This document shows, in pieces, positions 29,606 through 38,491 of a stretch of 64,000 nt of DNA. A model generated the notes under the pieces. That model was not told the origin of the DNA. It searched no databases and saw only the letters and a list, made by a program, of their open reading frames with translations. The stretch lies in contig NZ_JAFKJN010000031.1 of NCBI RefSeq assembly GCF_017305915.1, positions 1-64,000 on the forward strand, read 5' to 3'. The position numbers were made by a program, and so were the translations under genes. Source of the DNA: Reyranella sp. (lineage in GTDB: Bacteria > Pseudomonadota > Alphaproteobacteria > Reyranellales > Reyranellaceae). Numbering within the stretch: the stretch's first letter is position 1; each line of letters begins with the position of its first letter.

Positions 29606-30699
29606 AGATCGCCTCGCTCGAGACGATCTCGGTCAAGATCCCCTTCACCTTCGGCGGCCGCCCGACCGGCTATGGCGGGCGCAACTGGACGACCAACAAC
29701 ATCCTGCTGGTCAAGGTGGAGACCGACACCGGCATCACCGGCTGGGGCGAGGCCTTCTGCTACGGCTGCACCGACGCCGTGCTCGCGGCGCTGCAGTCGA
29801 TGGTGGCGCCGATCGTGGTCGGCCGCGATGCCCGCGATATCGCCAGGCTGTCCTACGAGCTGCAGCAGTCCCTGCATCTGTTCGGCCGCTACGGCATCAC
29901 CGTCTTCGCTTTGTCGGGCCTTGACATCGCGCTGTGGGACATCGCGGCCAAGGCTGCGAACCTGCCGCTGCATCGCCTGCTGGGCGGGGCAGGGCAGACC
30001 ACGCTACCCGCCTATGCGAGCCTCCTGAAGTACCGCGATCCCGAGCGCGTGGCGGCGCGCACCAAGCAGGCGCTCGCTGAGGGCTACAAGTACATCAAGC
30101 TGCACGAGACCGAGGAGGCCGAGGTGCGGGCCGCCCGCGAAGCGGCGGGCGAAGGCGTGCCGATCATGGTCGACACCAACTGCCCGTGGACGCCGGAGCA
30201 GGCACGCCACATGACCCTGAAGCTGCGGTCCTACGACCTGCACTGGCTCGAAGAGCCGATCTTCCCGCCCGAGGACTTCCAGGCGATCGCCCGGTTGCGT
30301 GAAGGCACCGGCGTGGCGATGGCGGCGGGCGAGAACAACTGCACCGCCGTCCAGTTCCGCGACATGCTGGCGGCCAACGCCGTCGACTATGCACAGCCCA
30401 GCGTCACCAAGGTGGGCGGCGTGACCGAGTTCCTGAAGGTCGCCACGCTGGCCGATGCGGCGGGCGTCACCCTGATGCCGCACTCGCCGTATTTCGGGCC
30501 GGGCTTCCTCGCGACCCTGCATCTTACCGCGGCGCGCGGCCAGCCGGGCGCGCTGGTCGAGCGCTATCACATGGACGTCGAGGCGAGCCTCTACGGCGAG
30601 CTGATCGACCCCGTGGACGGCGCCTTCAAGGTGCCCGACGGACCGGGGCTGGGCCGCGATCCCGATCCGGACGTGATCAAGACTTACGCGGCGGCCTAG
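29602..30699 (+). CDS. mandelate racemase/muconate lactonizing enzyme family (enolase superfamily)
   Basis: A 365-residue enolase-superfamily enzyme. Metal ligands are visible as Asp191 (VDTN), Glu217 (WLEEP) and Glu244 (GEN), and the C-terminal general base region has His294 (MPHSPYFGPG). At the KxK position it has Lys166-x-His168, so the second base is a histidine. Most likely a sugar-acid dehydratase or racemase. It shares four bases with CYTH and converges with the TPP enzyme with a 23-base overlap. Confidence 0.88.
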   Translation: MKIASLETISVKIPFTFGGRPTGYGGRNWTTNNILLVKVETDTGITGWGEAFCYGCTDAVLAALQSMVAPIVVGRDARDIARLSYELQQSLHLFGRYGITVFALSGLDIALWDIAAKAANLPLHRLLGGAGQTTLPAYASLLKYRDPERVAARTKQALAEGYKYIKLHETEEAEVRAAREAAGEGVPIMVDTNCPWTPEQARHMTLKLRSYDLHWLEEPIFPPEDFQAIARLREGTGVAMAAGENNCTAVQFRDMLAANAVDYAQPSVTKVGGVTEFLKVATLADAAGVTLMPHSPYFGPGFLATLHLTAARGQPGALVERYHMDVEASLYGELIDPVDGAFKVPDGPGLGRDPDPDVIKTYAAA

Positions 30700-32317
30700 C
30701 GCGCGGCAGCGTGATCAGCGGCCACGGATCGGGCAGCACTCCGACCGGGCAATCGATCAGGGTCGGGCCGCCACGCCTGAAGCCGCGCGTGATCGCCTCG
30801 CCGAGCTCGGCCGGCGACCTCGCCTGCTCGGCGGCGATGCCGAAGCTTTCTCCGAGCTTCACGAAGTCGGGATTGTGCAGATCCGAGGCGATGGTGCGGC
30901 CCTTGAACGACTGCTGCTGGATGCGCTTGACGTTGCCGTAGGCGCCGTCGCTGAACACCACCGCGACCACGCCGATGTTGTTCTGCGCCGCCGTCGACAT
31001 CTCCATGGCGGTGAACAGGAATCCGCCGTCGCCGTTGATCGACAGCACCGGCGTGTCCGGCTTGGCGACCTTGGCGCCGAGCGACGTCGCATAGCCCCAG
31101 CCCAGGGTGCCCTGGTAGGCCGGCGACAGGAACGTCCGCGGCTTGTAGGTCGGATAGGCGAAGCGCGCCGCGTAGCCCATCTGCGTCAGCTCGTCGACCA
31201 GGACGCCGTCGTCGGGCAGCGCCTTGCGGATCGCCTCGAGGTAGCCGATCTGCGGCGCCAGCAGGTCATGCACCTTTTTCGTCACCTGGGCCTTGGTCTC
31301 GGCGACTGAATCGGCGCGGCCGTTGCGCTTGGCGTTGTACGCGGCGAGCCGATTGGCCAGCGCCTTCAGGGTCGCGGTGGCGTCGCCGACGATGCCGATC
31401 TCGGGCTTGCGCTGGCGATCGATCTCCTCGCCGTCGATGTCGATGCGGATGATCTTGAGGTCGTCGTCGATGCCCCAGGCCATCTGCGGCGGCTGCAGGC
31501 GCGTGCCGACCGCGAGCACGACGTCGGCCTCGCTCCAGAAGCGATAGCCGGCCGGCGCCGTCACCGACAGGCGATGGCGGCCGTCGATCACGCCCTGGCC
31601 CATCTTGCCGGTCATCACCGGCGCGTCGAGCATCTCGGCGATCTGCGCCACGTATTCGCCGGCGCCCTGGGCGCCGCCGCCCACGACGATCATCGGCCGC
31701 TTGGCATTGCCCAGCAGCTTGGCGGCGCGCTCGACGCCGTCTCCGTCGACCGGGCAGGGGTCGGCCTGCGCGGCCGTCGTCGGCAGCACGACCGGCGCCT
31801 TTCGGCCCCAGGTGTCGATGGCGCATTCGAGGCCGACCGGCCGGCGTCGGCCCGACAGCAGGCGGCGGAAGGCTTCGTTGACCAACCCCGGCGCCTCAGC
31901 CGGCGTGTTGATGCGGTCGGCCCACTTGGTGAGGCCGCGCATGATCGCGAGTTGGTCGGGCAATTCGTGCAGCAGCCCGACATTGCGGCCGATCATCGAC
32001 TGCTGGATCTGGCCGGTCAGCGCCAGGACGGGCGCGTTCGCCGCATAGGCGGTCGACAGCGCGGCGGTGGTGTTGAGGAAGCCCGGCCCCGGCACCACGA
32101 CGTAGGCCGAGGGCTTGCCGCTCGCCATGGCGTAGCCCAGCGCCATGTAGGCGCAGGACTGCTCGTGGCGGGCATGGATTGGCCGGACCGCGTTGGTGCG
32201 ATCGTACAGCGCGTCGAAGAACGAATCGTTCTGCACGCCGGGCAGGCAGAACAGGGTGTCGATGCCGTTCAGTTCCAGCATCGAGACGACGGCCTGGGCC
32301 GTGGTGAGCGTTTGCAT
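30677..32317 (-). CDS. thiamine-diphosphate-dependent enzyme (acetolactate synthase-like)
   Basis: A 546-residue TPP enzyme with three domains: the N-terminal pyrimidine-binding domain with catalytic Glu (ARHEQSCAYMA), a central domain (GGGAQGAGE) and the C-terminal pyrophosphate motif GDGGFLFT...SDGAYGN. It resembles acetolactate synthase or benzoylformate-type decarboxylases. There is no ilvH-like subunit, so a catabolic role on a 2-keto acid is more likely than branched-chain synthesis. A GAGGGAG site precedes ATG 32317. It is adjacent to MR/MLE, GNAT and Bug genes. Substrate unknown. Confidence 0.85.
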   Translation of the reverse strand: MQTLTTAQAVVSMLELNGIDTLFCLPGVQNDSFFDALYDRTNAVRPIHARHEQSCAYMALGYAMASGKPSAYVVVPGPGFLNTTAALSTAYAANAPVLALTGQIQQSMIGRNVGLLHELPDQLAIMRGLTKWADRINTPAEAPGLVNEAFRRLLSGRRRPVGLECAIDTWGRKAPVVLPTTAAQADPCPVDGDGVERAAKLLGNAKRPMIVVGGGAQGAGEYVAQIAEMLDAPVMTGKMGQGVIDGRHRLSVTAPAGYRFWSEADVVLAVGTRLQPPQMAWGIDDDLKIIRIDIDGEEIDRQRKPEIGIVGDATATLKALANRLAAYNAKRNGRADSVAETKAQVTKKVHDLLAPQIGYLEAIRKALPDDGVLVDELTQMGYAARFAYPTYKPRTFLSPAYQGTLGWGYATSLGAKVAKPDTPVLSINGDGGFLFTAMEMSTAAQNNIGVVAVVFSDGAYGNVKRIQQQSFKGRTIASDLHNPDFVKLGESFGIAAEQARSPAELGEAITRGFRRGGPTLIDCPVGVLPDPWPLITLPRARPPRKS

Positions 32318-32327
32318 GTCTACTCCC

Positions 32328-32924
32328 TCAAGAAGCCGTCGCCAGCACCGGCGTGCGCCCGCGCGATGCCAAGGACATGCCTTGCAGCCGCGGATCGGGG
32401 GCGATCTCGATCTGCCGCCGGAAAGGCACGAAGCCCGAACGCATATAGAAGGCGAGCGCATTCGGATGGTCCAGCGTGCAGGTATGGACCCAGAGGCGAG
32501 CGATCGGTCGCTGCCACACCAGCTCCAACGCGCGATTCATCAGCCATCGCGCCGCTCCGCCGCCGACCAGGGACGGAGTGACCCCGAAGAAGGCGAGCTC
32601 CGCCTCGCCGTCGGTCCGGAAGTCCAGCTCGAGCAGCCCTTCGAGCACGCCCGACACCGCAAGGCCGTATACCTCGACCTTGGGGTCATGAATGATCGCC
32701 GTCAGCTCGTCGTCGCTCATCATGAGGCGGGAGAACCAGATCCATTCGTCGCCGATCTTCCCGTAGAGAGAGCGATAGGTGTCAGGTTCGGGGCGCGTCA
32801 TGCGCTGCAGGCGCCAAGGGCCGCTCAACTCCGGCCGCGCAGCCGGGCGCGATTTCATCTCCAGCGACGTGACGACAGCGGCGATGCGGTCGGGAGGTAC
32901 GTCGTGCAGGCCATCGGGGAGCAT
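32328..32924 (-). CDS. GNAT-family N-acetyltransferase
   Basis: A 198-residue acetyltransferase. The acetyl-CoA loop is GVTPSLVGGGAARWLMNRAL (about 122-141), followed by RLWVHTCTLDHPNALAFYMRSGF, the typical GNAT motif A/B region. An N-terminal extension of 40 residues precedes the domain. It lies ten bases upstream of the TPP enzyme gene on the same strand. Acceptor is unknown. Confidence 0.82.
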   Translation of the reverse strand: MLPDGLHDVPPDRIAAVVTSLEMKSRPAARPELSGPWRLQRMTRPEPDTYRSLYGKIGDEWIWFSRLMMSDDELTAIIHDPKVEVYGLAVSGVLEGLLELDFRTDGEAELAFFGVTPSLVGGGAARWLMNRALELVWQRPIARLWVHTCTLDHPNALAFYMRSGFVPFRRQIEIAPDPRLQGMSLASRGRTPVLATAS

Positions 32925-32957
32925 GATCGGACGAACCTCCTGACTTCTACGCTACGC

Positions 32958-33941
32958 TCAATCTACACGCGCTCCCGACGCCTTGATAATCGGCGCGAGC
33001 CGCGCTTCTTCCGAATCGCGGTACGCCAGCGTGTCGGCCGGCGTGCTCCACCATGCCGTCGAGGCGAGATCGGCGTACTTGGCCTTGACGTCCTCGCTCT
33101 CCAGCGCCTTCTTCGACAGCTCCGACAGCCGCGCCACCACGTCCGGCGACAGCTTCGCCGGGCCGGTCAGCGTGGTCCACGAGATGATGTCCATGCCCGG
33201 CAGCGTCTCGGCGATCGCTGGGATCTCGGGCGCGACCGACGTGCGCTTGGCCGAGGTGACGCCGAGCGGCCGCACCTTGCCGGCGCGCGATTGCGTCAGC
33301 GTGCCAGGGATGTTGTCGAACATCATGTGGATCTGTCCGGCCAGCAGATCCTGCGTCGCCGGCGCCGAGCCGCGATAGGGCACGTGCTGGATATCGACCT
33401 TGGCCAGCATCTTGAACAGCTCGCCCGACAGGTGGAGCGTCGTGCCCGCGCCCGCCGAGCCGTAGGAGTACTTGCCGGGGTTCTGCTTGCAGAGCTCGAT
33501 CAGCTCGGCGACCGACTTCGCCGGCACGTCGAGATTGACCGCCAGCAGGTTGGGCAGCCACCACAGCGTCGAGACGAAGGTGAAGTCGGTCCGCGCGTTG
33601 AACGGCAGCTTGGCGTAGAGCGTCGGCGAGATCGCGTGCGCGGCGATGCCGCCCAGGCCCAGCGTGTAGCCGTCGGGCTCGGACTTCGACAGCACCTCCA
33701 TGCCGAGATTGCCGCCGGCGCCGCCGCGATTCTCGACCACCCATTGCTGGCCCGTAAGCTCGCTCATCTTGGCGCAGAAGATGCGGGACAGCGTGTCGGT
33801 CGGCCCGCCGGCCGGGTAGGGGTTGATGTAGCGCACCGTCCGGTTGGGATAGGCGCCCTGGGCTAGAACACTGGGCGCGCTCACGATTCCCGGTGCCGCG
33901 AAGCCCACGCCAAGCCCCGCAACAAAACTACGCCTCTTCAT
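32958..33941 (-). CDS. Bug/TctC-family extracytoplasmic substrate-binding protein
   Basis: A 327-residue binding protein of the tripartite tricarboxylate transporter type. It begins with a signal peptide (MKRRSFVAGLGVGF to about residue 28, ...SVLAQ) that has twin arginines at 3-4 and a hydrophobic core. The mature start YPNRTVRYINPYPAGGPTDTLSR is a hallmark. A GGAGGAAAC site precedes ATG 33941. No tctA/tctB membrane genes are in the window, which is usual for the many orphan Bug genes. The ligand is probably a carboxylate. Confidence 0.88.
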   Translation of the reverse strand: MKRRSFVAGLGVGFAAPGIVSAPSVLAQGAYPNRTVRYINPYPAGGPTDTLSRIFCAKMSELTGQQWVVENRGGAGGNLGMEVLSKSEPDGYTLGLGGIAAHAISPTLYAKLPFNARTDFTFVSTLWWLPNLLAVNLDVPAKSVAELIELCKQNPGKYSYGSAGAGTTLHLSGELFKMLAKVDIQHVPYRGSAPATQDLLAGQIHMMFDNIPGTLTQSRAGKVRPLGVTSAKRTSVAPEIPAIAETLPGMDIISWTTLTGPAKLSPDVVARLSELSKKALESEDVKAKYADLASTAWWSTPADTLAYRDSEEARLAPIIKASGARVD

Positions 33942-34000
33942 ACCGTTTCCTCCGATTCTGGCGGCAAACCTGCCAAAGCACGGCCTGTGAATCCACCAGA

Positions 34001-34029
34001 TTGTCGCACTGGGAATGGAATTTCATTAA
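34001..34029 (+). promoter_or_regulatory. candidate sigma-70 promoter of the TPR gene
   Basis: TTGTCG (34001-34006) and CATTAA (34024-34029) are 17 bases apart, in the 149-base gap between the Bug gene and the TPR gene. Between it and the start, AGCCTCG / CGAGGCT (34060-34079) form a seven-base-pair hairpin with a six-base loop directly before the ribosome site. Confidence 0.4.
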
Positions 34030-34090
34030 GCGCTTGCGCAAAATGTGATACGCCTTGCGAGCCTCGAGGGTGCGAGGCTTGGGTAGGGAC

Positions 34091-36613
34091 ATGCGGGATT
34101 TCGTTCGCCTTTCGACGCTGGTGATGCTGGCGTTGTCGGGCTTCGCGAGTATGGCCGGGGCGCAGGTGCAGTCACCGGTGAAGGCACCGTCCGCCGGGGC
34201 ACAGCCGGTCGTGGCGCCGGCGGCGACGCCGGACGTCTGCTACACGGCCTACGGCCTGACGCCCAAGCAGAAGCAGCAGATCTGCACCGACGTGATCGAC
34301 GCCGGCACGGCCAAGAATCCGCTCGCCACCGGCCTCGCCTATTTCAACCGCGGGGTGGCACGCGCCCAGGACGGCGATCCCAAGGGCTCGCTCAGCGACT
34401 ACCGCACCGCGCTGCGCTTCTACACCGACGTCATCCGCACCTCGGCGCCGTCGGGCCCGGTCGTGTTCCAGCGCGGCATGATCTACCACACGATGGGCGA
34501 CGCCGATCAGGCGATCGTCGACTACAGCGACGCCATCCGCATGATGCCCAGCGACGTGCAGGCCTTGGTCAATCGCGGCATCATCCTCTACACCAAGAAG
34601 GACAACAACGAAGGCGCGCTCGCCGACTTCAACGCCGCCCTCAAGATCAACCGCTGCGAGGCCACCGCCTGGATCAATCGCGGCATGGTCTACAAGCGCA
34701 AGGGCGATCTCAGCCAGTCGATCGCCGACTTCACCGACGCCATCAAGTGCCTGCCGGCCAACGGGCCGGTGGTCGGCGGCCCCAACCTCGACCCTGCGGG
34801 CAAGCCGTTCGCGGCGGCGCACTACCAGGGCATCACCAAGAGCACCCAGCTCGCCGACGCCTACTACCAACGCGGCATGGTCTACCTCGACAAGGGCAGC
34901 AAGGACCGCGAGCAGGCGAAGGTGATGTACGACACCGCGATCAAGGACTTCAACGAGGCGATCCGCATCAACCCGACGGCGGCGGCGCATTTCGTCGGCC
35001 GCGCCTCGACCTACATGTACAAGGAGATGTTCCAGCCGGCGATCGACGACTTCACCGTGGCGATCAAGCTGTCGCCGGGCGACGAGTACTCCTACCTGCA
35101 CCGCGGCATCGCCTATCACTCGGTCAACGAGCCGGACAAGGCGATCGACGACTACACCGAGGCCAACCGGATCAACCCGCTCGACGTCAACCCGCTCGTG
35201 AACCGCGGCATCGTCTGGTACTCGAAGAAGGGCGAGTACGACAAGGCGATCAAGGACTTCACCGATGCGCTCAAGATCGACCCCAAGGAGATCAACGCGC
35301 TGATCAACCGCGGCATCTCGTGGCGCGAGAAGGGCGACCCGGACAAGGCGATCGCCGACTTCACCGAGGCGCTGCGGCTCGGCCTGTTGACCGGCGACGT
35401 GCTGAAGTTCGGTACCGACGATCCCGAGGCGATCCGCCACTGGGCGCAGGTCGCGCATGCCCGCTACCAGCGCGGCACGGCCTACGTGCTGAAGACCGAG
35501 TACGACCTAGCGCTCGCCGACTTCAACGAATCGATCCGCATCAACCCGACCGAGGCGCGGGTGTTCGTGGCGCGCGGCGGCGTCTACCTGGCGCGCCAGG
35601 ACTACCGGCGCGGCATCGCCGACTTCGACGAGGGACTGAGGCTCGATCCGGAATACGCCTTCGCCTGGTTCCAGCGCGGCTTCGCCCACCACGCGCTCGA
35701 CGAGCCGGACAAGGCCTATGCCGATTACAGCAAGTCGATCCGCTGGGATCCCAAGTACATCACCGCGTACCTCAACCGCGGCATCATCCTCTACACCCGC
35801 CGCGGCGACTACGACGCCGCGATCGTCGACTTCACCAAGGCGCTCGAGCTCGGCCCCGACAACATCAACGCCCTGATGCATCGCGGCCTGGCCTACGGCG
35901 GCAAGGGCGAGTTCGACAAGGGCTTCGCCGACCTCAACCGGGCGATCGAGCTGTCGCCGCAGTTCGCGCGCGCCTACTACTACCGCGGCATGCTCTACAC
36001 CGTGCGCGGCAACGCCGACCGCGCGCTGGCCGATTTCGACGCCGCGCTCAAGCTCGACGACAAGAGCGCCGAGTCCTACATTGCCCGCGCCGGCATCTAT
36101 GCGCTGAAGGGCGACCAGGACCGCGCCATCGCCGATCTCACGCAGACCATCCAGATCGTGCCCAACGCGGCCACGCCGTACTACAATCGCGGCTACTCCT
36201 ATTTCTCCAAGGGCATCTACGACAAGGCGATCGCCGACTACAGCGAGGCGATCCGGCTCAACCCGCGCATGGCGGTGGCCTACAACAACCGCTGCCTGAC
36301 CCGCGGCGTGGTCGGCAAGGAGCTGGTCGAGGCGCTCGGCGACTGCGACGAGGCGCTGAAGCTGCTGCCGGACAACATGGACGCGCGCGACACGCGCGGC
36401 TTCATCTACCTCAAGCTCGGCGACTATCCGGTCTCGATCAACGAGTACAACGCCTCGCTGCAGGTCGAGCCCAACCGGCCGCGTTCCCTGTACGGCCGCG
36501 GCCTCGCCAGGCTGAAGAGCGGCGACAAGGCGGGCGGCGAGGCCGACATGGCGGCGGCGGTCAAGCTCGCGCCGGCGGTGGCGAATGACTTCACGCGCTT
36601 CGGCATCAAATAG
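34091..36613 (+). CDS. secreted protein with about 20 TPR repeats
   Basis: An 840-residue protein with a signal peptide (MRDFVRLSTLVMLALSGF...AGAQ) and then an almost unbroken run of about 20 tetratricopeptide repeats from residue 75 to 835, each with the pattern NRG-x-Y...A-x-x-D-x-x-x-A-I-x-x-x-P. A short spacer (DAGTAKNPLATG, AYYQRG) breaks the first half. Such solenoids bind other proteins, so a periplasmic or surface scaffold is likely. An earlier in-frame ATG at 34055 would displace the signal peptide, so 34091 was chosen. The gene stands alone in its direction, and no partner is obvious. Confidence 0.88.
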   Translation: MRDFVRLSTLVMLALSGFASMAGAQVQSPVKAPSAGAQPVVAPAATPDVCYTAYGLTPKQKQQICTDVIDAGTAKNPLATGLAYFNRGVARAQDGDPKGSLSDYRTALRFYTDVIRTSAPSGPVVFQRGMIYHTMGDADQAIVDYSDAIRMMPSDVQALVNRGIILYTKKDNNEGALADFNAALKINRCEATAWINRGMVYKRKGDLSQSIADFTDAIKCLPANGPVVGGPNLDPAGKPFAAAHYQGITKSTQLADAYYQRGMVYLDKGSKDREQAKVMYDTAIKDFNEAIRINPTAAAHFVGRASTYMYKEMFQPAIDDFTVAIKLSPGDEYSYLHRGIAYHSVNEPDKAIDDYTEANRINPLDVNPLVNRGIVWYSKKGEYDKAIKDFTDALKIDPKEINALINRGISWREKGDPDKAIADFTEALRLGLLTGDVLKFGTDDPEAIRHWAQVAHARYQRGTAYVLKTEYDLALADFNESIRINPTEARVFVARGGVYLARQDYRRGIADFDEGLRLDPEYAFAWFQRGFAHHALDEPDKAYADYSKSIRWDPKYITAYLNRGIILYTRRGDYDAAIVDFTKALELGPDNINALMHRGLAYGGKGEFDKGFADLNRAIELSPQFARAYYYRGMLYTVRGNADRALADFDAALKLDDKSAESYIARAGIYALKGDQDRAIADLTQTIQIVPNAATPYYNRGYSYFSKGIYDKAIADYSEAIRLNPRMAVAYNNRCLTRGVVGKELVEALGDCDEALKLLPDNMDARDTRGFIYLKLGDYPVSINEYNASLQVEPNRPRSLYGRGLARLKSGDKAGGEADMAAAVKLAPAVANDFTRFGIK

Positions 36614-36726
36614 TGCGTACATCGCGAAACACCTGATACATCGGCGACACAGAAGCCGCGGATCGCGGATCGAAAGTGCAGTTTGTTGTGATGGCGTTAC
36701 ACCGTGCCCTCCGCTAACGGAAAAAC

Positions 36727-36852
36727 GTGCCTCGTTTGACTCGTGAGCAGCGACGTATGCGTCGCCTCAACCGACTGGAGACCGCCGCCTTCTGGTTCGT
36801 CGTGTTCGGCGGCGGCACGTTGATGGTCCTCCTCGTCGGCATCCTGCCCTGA
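36727..36852 (+). CDS. small single-span membrane protein (candidate)
   Basis: A short reading frame that could encode MPRLTREQRR followed by MRRLNRLETAAF and a hydrophobic segment WFVVFGGGTLMVLLVGILP, ending in TGA at 36852. The GTG at 36727 gives 41 residues, the ATG at 36757 gives 31. Positive residues before one membrane span are typical of small inner-membrane proteins. No convincing ribosome site is seen. It lies between the TPR and CBS genes, where 398 bases would otherwise be empty. Confidence 0.4.
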   Translation: MPRLTREQRRMRRLNRLETAAFWFVVFGGGTLMVLLVGILP

Positions 36853-37011
36853 TCGCAACGACGACGGCCGGAAGGCCGGGCCACCGGGCGGCAAGCCGCG
36901 CCAGCCGATCGTCCGCGTCGACACCCGGGCCCAGGGCGGCAACCTCGGGAGCAGGGGGCACATTGACTCCGAACAGGCCGTATCGCCTGCCGCCCAACGA
37001 GGGAGCGCACC

Positions 37012-37446
37012 ATGCTGGTCAAGGAAGCCATGAGTCGCGACGTGAAGACGGTCGGCCCGGACCAGGCCCTGCAGGACGCCGCCCGGATCATGTTCGACAT
37101 CGACGTCGGCGCGCTGCCGGTCGGCGACAACGACAAGCTGGTCGGCATGATCACCGACCGCGACATCGCGGTGCGCGGCGTCGCCGCCGGCAAGGCACCG
37201 ACGGCACGCGTCCACGAGGTGATGTCCCGCGAGGTGCGCTACTGCTTCGAGGACGAGGACACCGCCCACGTCGCGCGCAACATGGCCGACCAGCAGATCC
37301 GCCGGCTGCCGGTGGTCGACCGCAACAAGCGGCTGGTCGGCATCCTGGCGCTGGCCGACCTCGCGACCTCGGCCAAGACCGGGCAAGCGACGGCAGCGTT
37401 GTCGGGCATCTCCCAGGCCGGCGGTGCGCACTCGCAGAGCGCCTAG
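37012..37446 (+). CDS. CBS-domain pair protein
   Basis: A 144-residue protein made of two CBS domains (Bateman module), residues 5-60 and 70-125, with VKEAMSRDVKTV and VHEVMSREVRY as the paired openings and KLVGMITDRDIAV and RLVGILALADLA as the second strand-helix units. Such stand-alone proteins bind adenine nucleotides and act as sensors of energy state. GAGGGAGCGCACC precedes ATG 37012. The last 20 residues are disordered. A hairpin follows the stop. Partner unknown. Confidence 0.9.
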   Translation: MLVKEAMSRDVKTVGPDQALQDAARIMFDIDVGALPVGDNDKLVGMITDRDIAVRGVAAGKAPTARVHEVMSREVRYCFEDEDTAHVARNMADQQIRRLPVVDRNKRLVGILALADLATSAKTGQATAALSGISQAGGAHSQSA

Positions 37447-37457
37447 ACAACGAAAAA

Positions 37458-37478
37458 GGCCGCCGAAAACCGGCGGCC
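37458..37478. terminator. GC-rich hairpin after the CBS gene
   Basis: GGCCGCCG and CGGCGGCC form a perfect eight-base-pair stem with a five-base AAAAC loop, 12 bases past the stop. A run of five As precedes it on the plus strand and it is followed by C-runs, so the T-tract lies on the minus strand. It may stop transcription from either side. Confidence 0.55.
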
Positions 37479-37687
37479 CCCTTCGAGGTTAGGTGACCAG
37501 CTCGCCCGTCAGCAGAGGGACGGCTGGCCGCATCCTTGTTGGCCCAGAGGAGGTCGGGCGAAGACTACAACGAGGAAGAAGCCGTTCCGTTGCAGTCGAT
37601 GGATGACGGGCCACGACCGATGAAGATGAGCACTATGTCTACGCCGTGGCCCTATAGCCGCTCTCGGCCGTTTGCGTCGGACCGTGG

Positions 37688-37710
37688 TTTCCGGTAATAT
37701 TTCCGGAAAT
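37688..37710. promoter_or_regulatory. candidate VapB operator
   Basis: A perfect 12-base palindrome ATTTCCGGAAAT (37699-37710) with a further TTTCCGG half at 37688-37694. It lies 12 bases upstream of the antitoxin start. Toxin-antitoxin operons are autorepressed through such sites. Confidence 0.5.
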
Positions 37711-37722
37711 AGTAAGGTAACC

Positions 37723-38007
37723 ATGGCCGGCAAAACAAAGTCTTCTGTCGCAATTCACCGCGCGCGCAAGGAGCGTCAAGGCTTCGTGCGCGTCGAGGTC
37801 ACCGTCCGTAAAGAGGATGCGAGCCTCGTCCGCCGTGTTGCCTCTGCCTTGTCCGATCCCTCGCGTCAGGGCCAGGCGCGCAAGCTTCTTCGACAAGGCT
37901 TTGCCGAGCCGCCCAAGGTCAGCTTGAAGGCACTGTTGGCGTCCGCGCCGCTCGACGGGATCGACCTCGACCGCAGCCGCGATCTTGGCCGGGATGTCGA
38001 TCTGTGA
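37723..38007 (+). CDS. vapB: VapB-type antitoxin (candidate)
   Basis: A 94-residue, basic, helical protein directly upstream of a VapC toxin, with a four-base overlap (GTGA). Its sequence (RARKERQGFVRVEVTVRKEDASLVRRVASAL) fits a ribbon-helix-helix-like N-terminal DNA-binding region, and the C-terminal part (PLDGIDLDRSRD) is the kind of segment that neutralises VapC. A palindrome lies just before the start. The ATG at 37723 was preferred to one 51 bases upstream because the palindrome would otherwise be coding. A toxin-antitoxin pair is the most likely reading. Confidence 0.75.
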   Translation: MAGKTKSSVAIHRARKERQGFVRVEVTVRKEDASLVRRVASALSDPSRQGQARKLLRQGFAEPPKVSLKALLASAPLDGIDLDRSRDLGRDVDL

Positions 38008-38438
38008 GCTACCTGATCGATACCAACATCATTTCGGAGGTCCGGAAGGGCGCACGCTGCAATGCGCACGTGTCCGCATGGTACGCGTCGATCGCCGACG
38101 AGGATCTCTTCCTGAGCACACTTGTCCTCGGCGAGATCCGAAAGGGCATTGAACTCGCGGGTCCCCGAGATGCAGGCAAGGCAACGGCGCTCGAACGCTG
38201 GTTGCGGGAGGTAGAGAGCGCATTCGGTGGACGCGTGCTCGGCATCGACAATGCCGTCTCCGATCAATGGGGACGCATGGGCGCCATCAGACCTGTTCCG
38301 GTCATTGACGGCCTTCTCGCCGCGACCGCGTTGACCAATGGCCTGACGCTGGTGACACGCAATGACCGCGATGTTGCCGGCCTGGGCGCGACAGTGCTCA
38401 ATCCGTTTAAGGACGCCGTAATTCGCCATCGATCGTAG
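38004..38438 (+). CDS. vapC: VapC-like PIN-domain ribonuclease toxin
   Basis: A 144-residue PIN-domain protein. The acidic metal site is Asp6 (LIDTN), Glu47 region (LGEIRKG), Asp99-like (VPVIDGLLAATA) and the final TRNDRD. This pattern fits VapC/FitB toxins, which cut RNA. It starts at GTG 38004, overlapping the antitoxin stop. The stop lies 53 bases from the 3' end of tRNA-Ser, a common place for laterally moved modules. Confidence 0.87.
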   Translation: MSYLIDTNIISEVRKGARCNAHVSAWYASIADEDLFLSTLVLGEIRKGIELAGPRDAGKATALERWLREVESAFGGRVLGIDNAVSDQWGRMGAIRPVPVIDGLLAATALTNGLTLVTRNDRDVAGLGATVLNPFKDAVIRHRS

Positions 38439-38491
38439 TGCCGGCGGCCTGAGGAGGAGGCAGTGCGTCGTGGCGCGGAATCGGCGGCTGG

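Noticed and set aside
30677..32317. Biosynthetic acetolactate synthase (ilvB)
   Set aside because: There is no ilvH or ilvC beside it and the neighbours are catabolic, so the biosynthetic name is not supported.
34091..36613. Regular repeat spacing in the TPR gene as a possible CRISPR or DNA satellite
   Set aside because: The roughly 102-base period reflects 34-residue protein repeats with diverged DNA, not identical repeats with spacers.
34172..36622. Long minus-strand open frames opposite the TPR gene
   Set aside because: They mirror the TPR periodicity in a low-complexity Val/Arg/Asp/Gly pattern and have no recognisable domain or start context.
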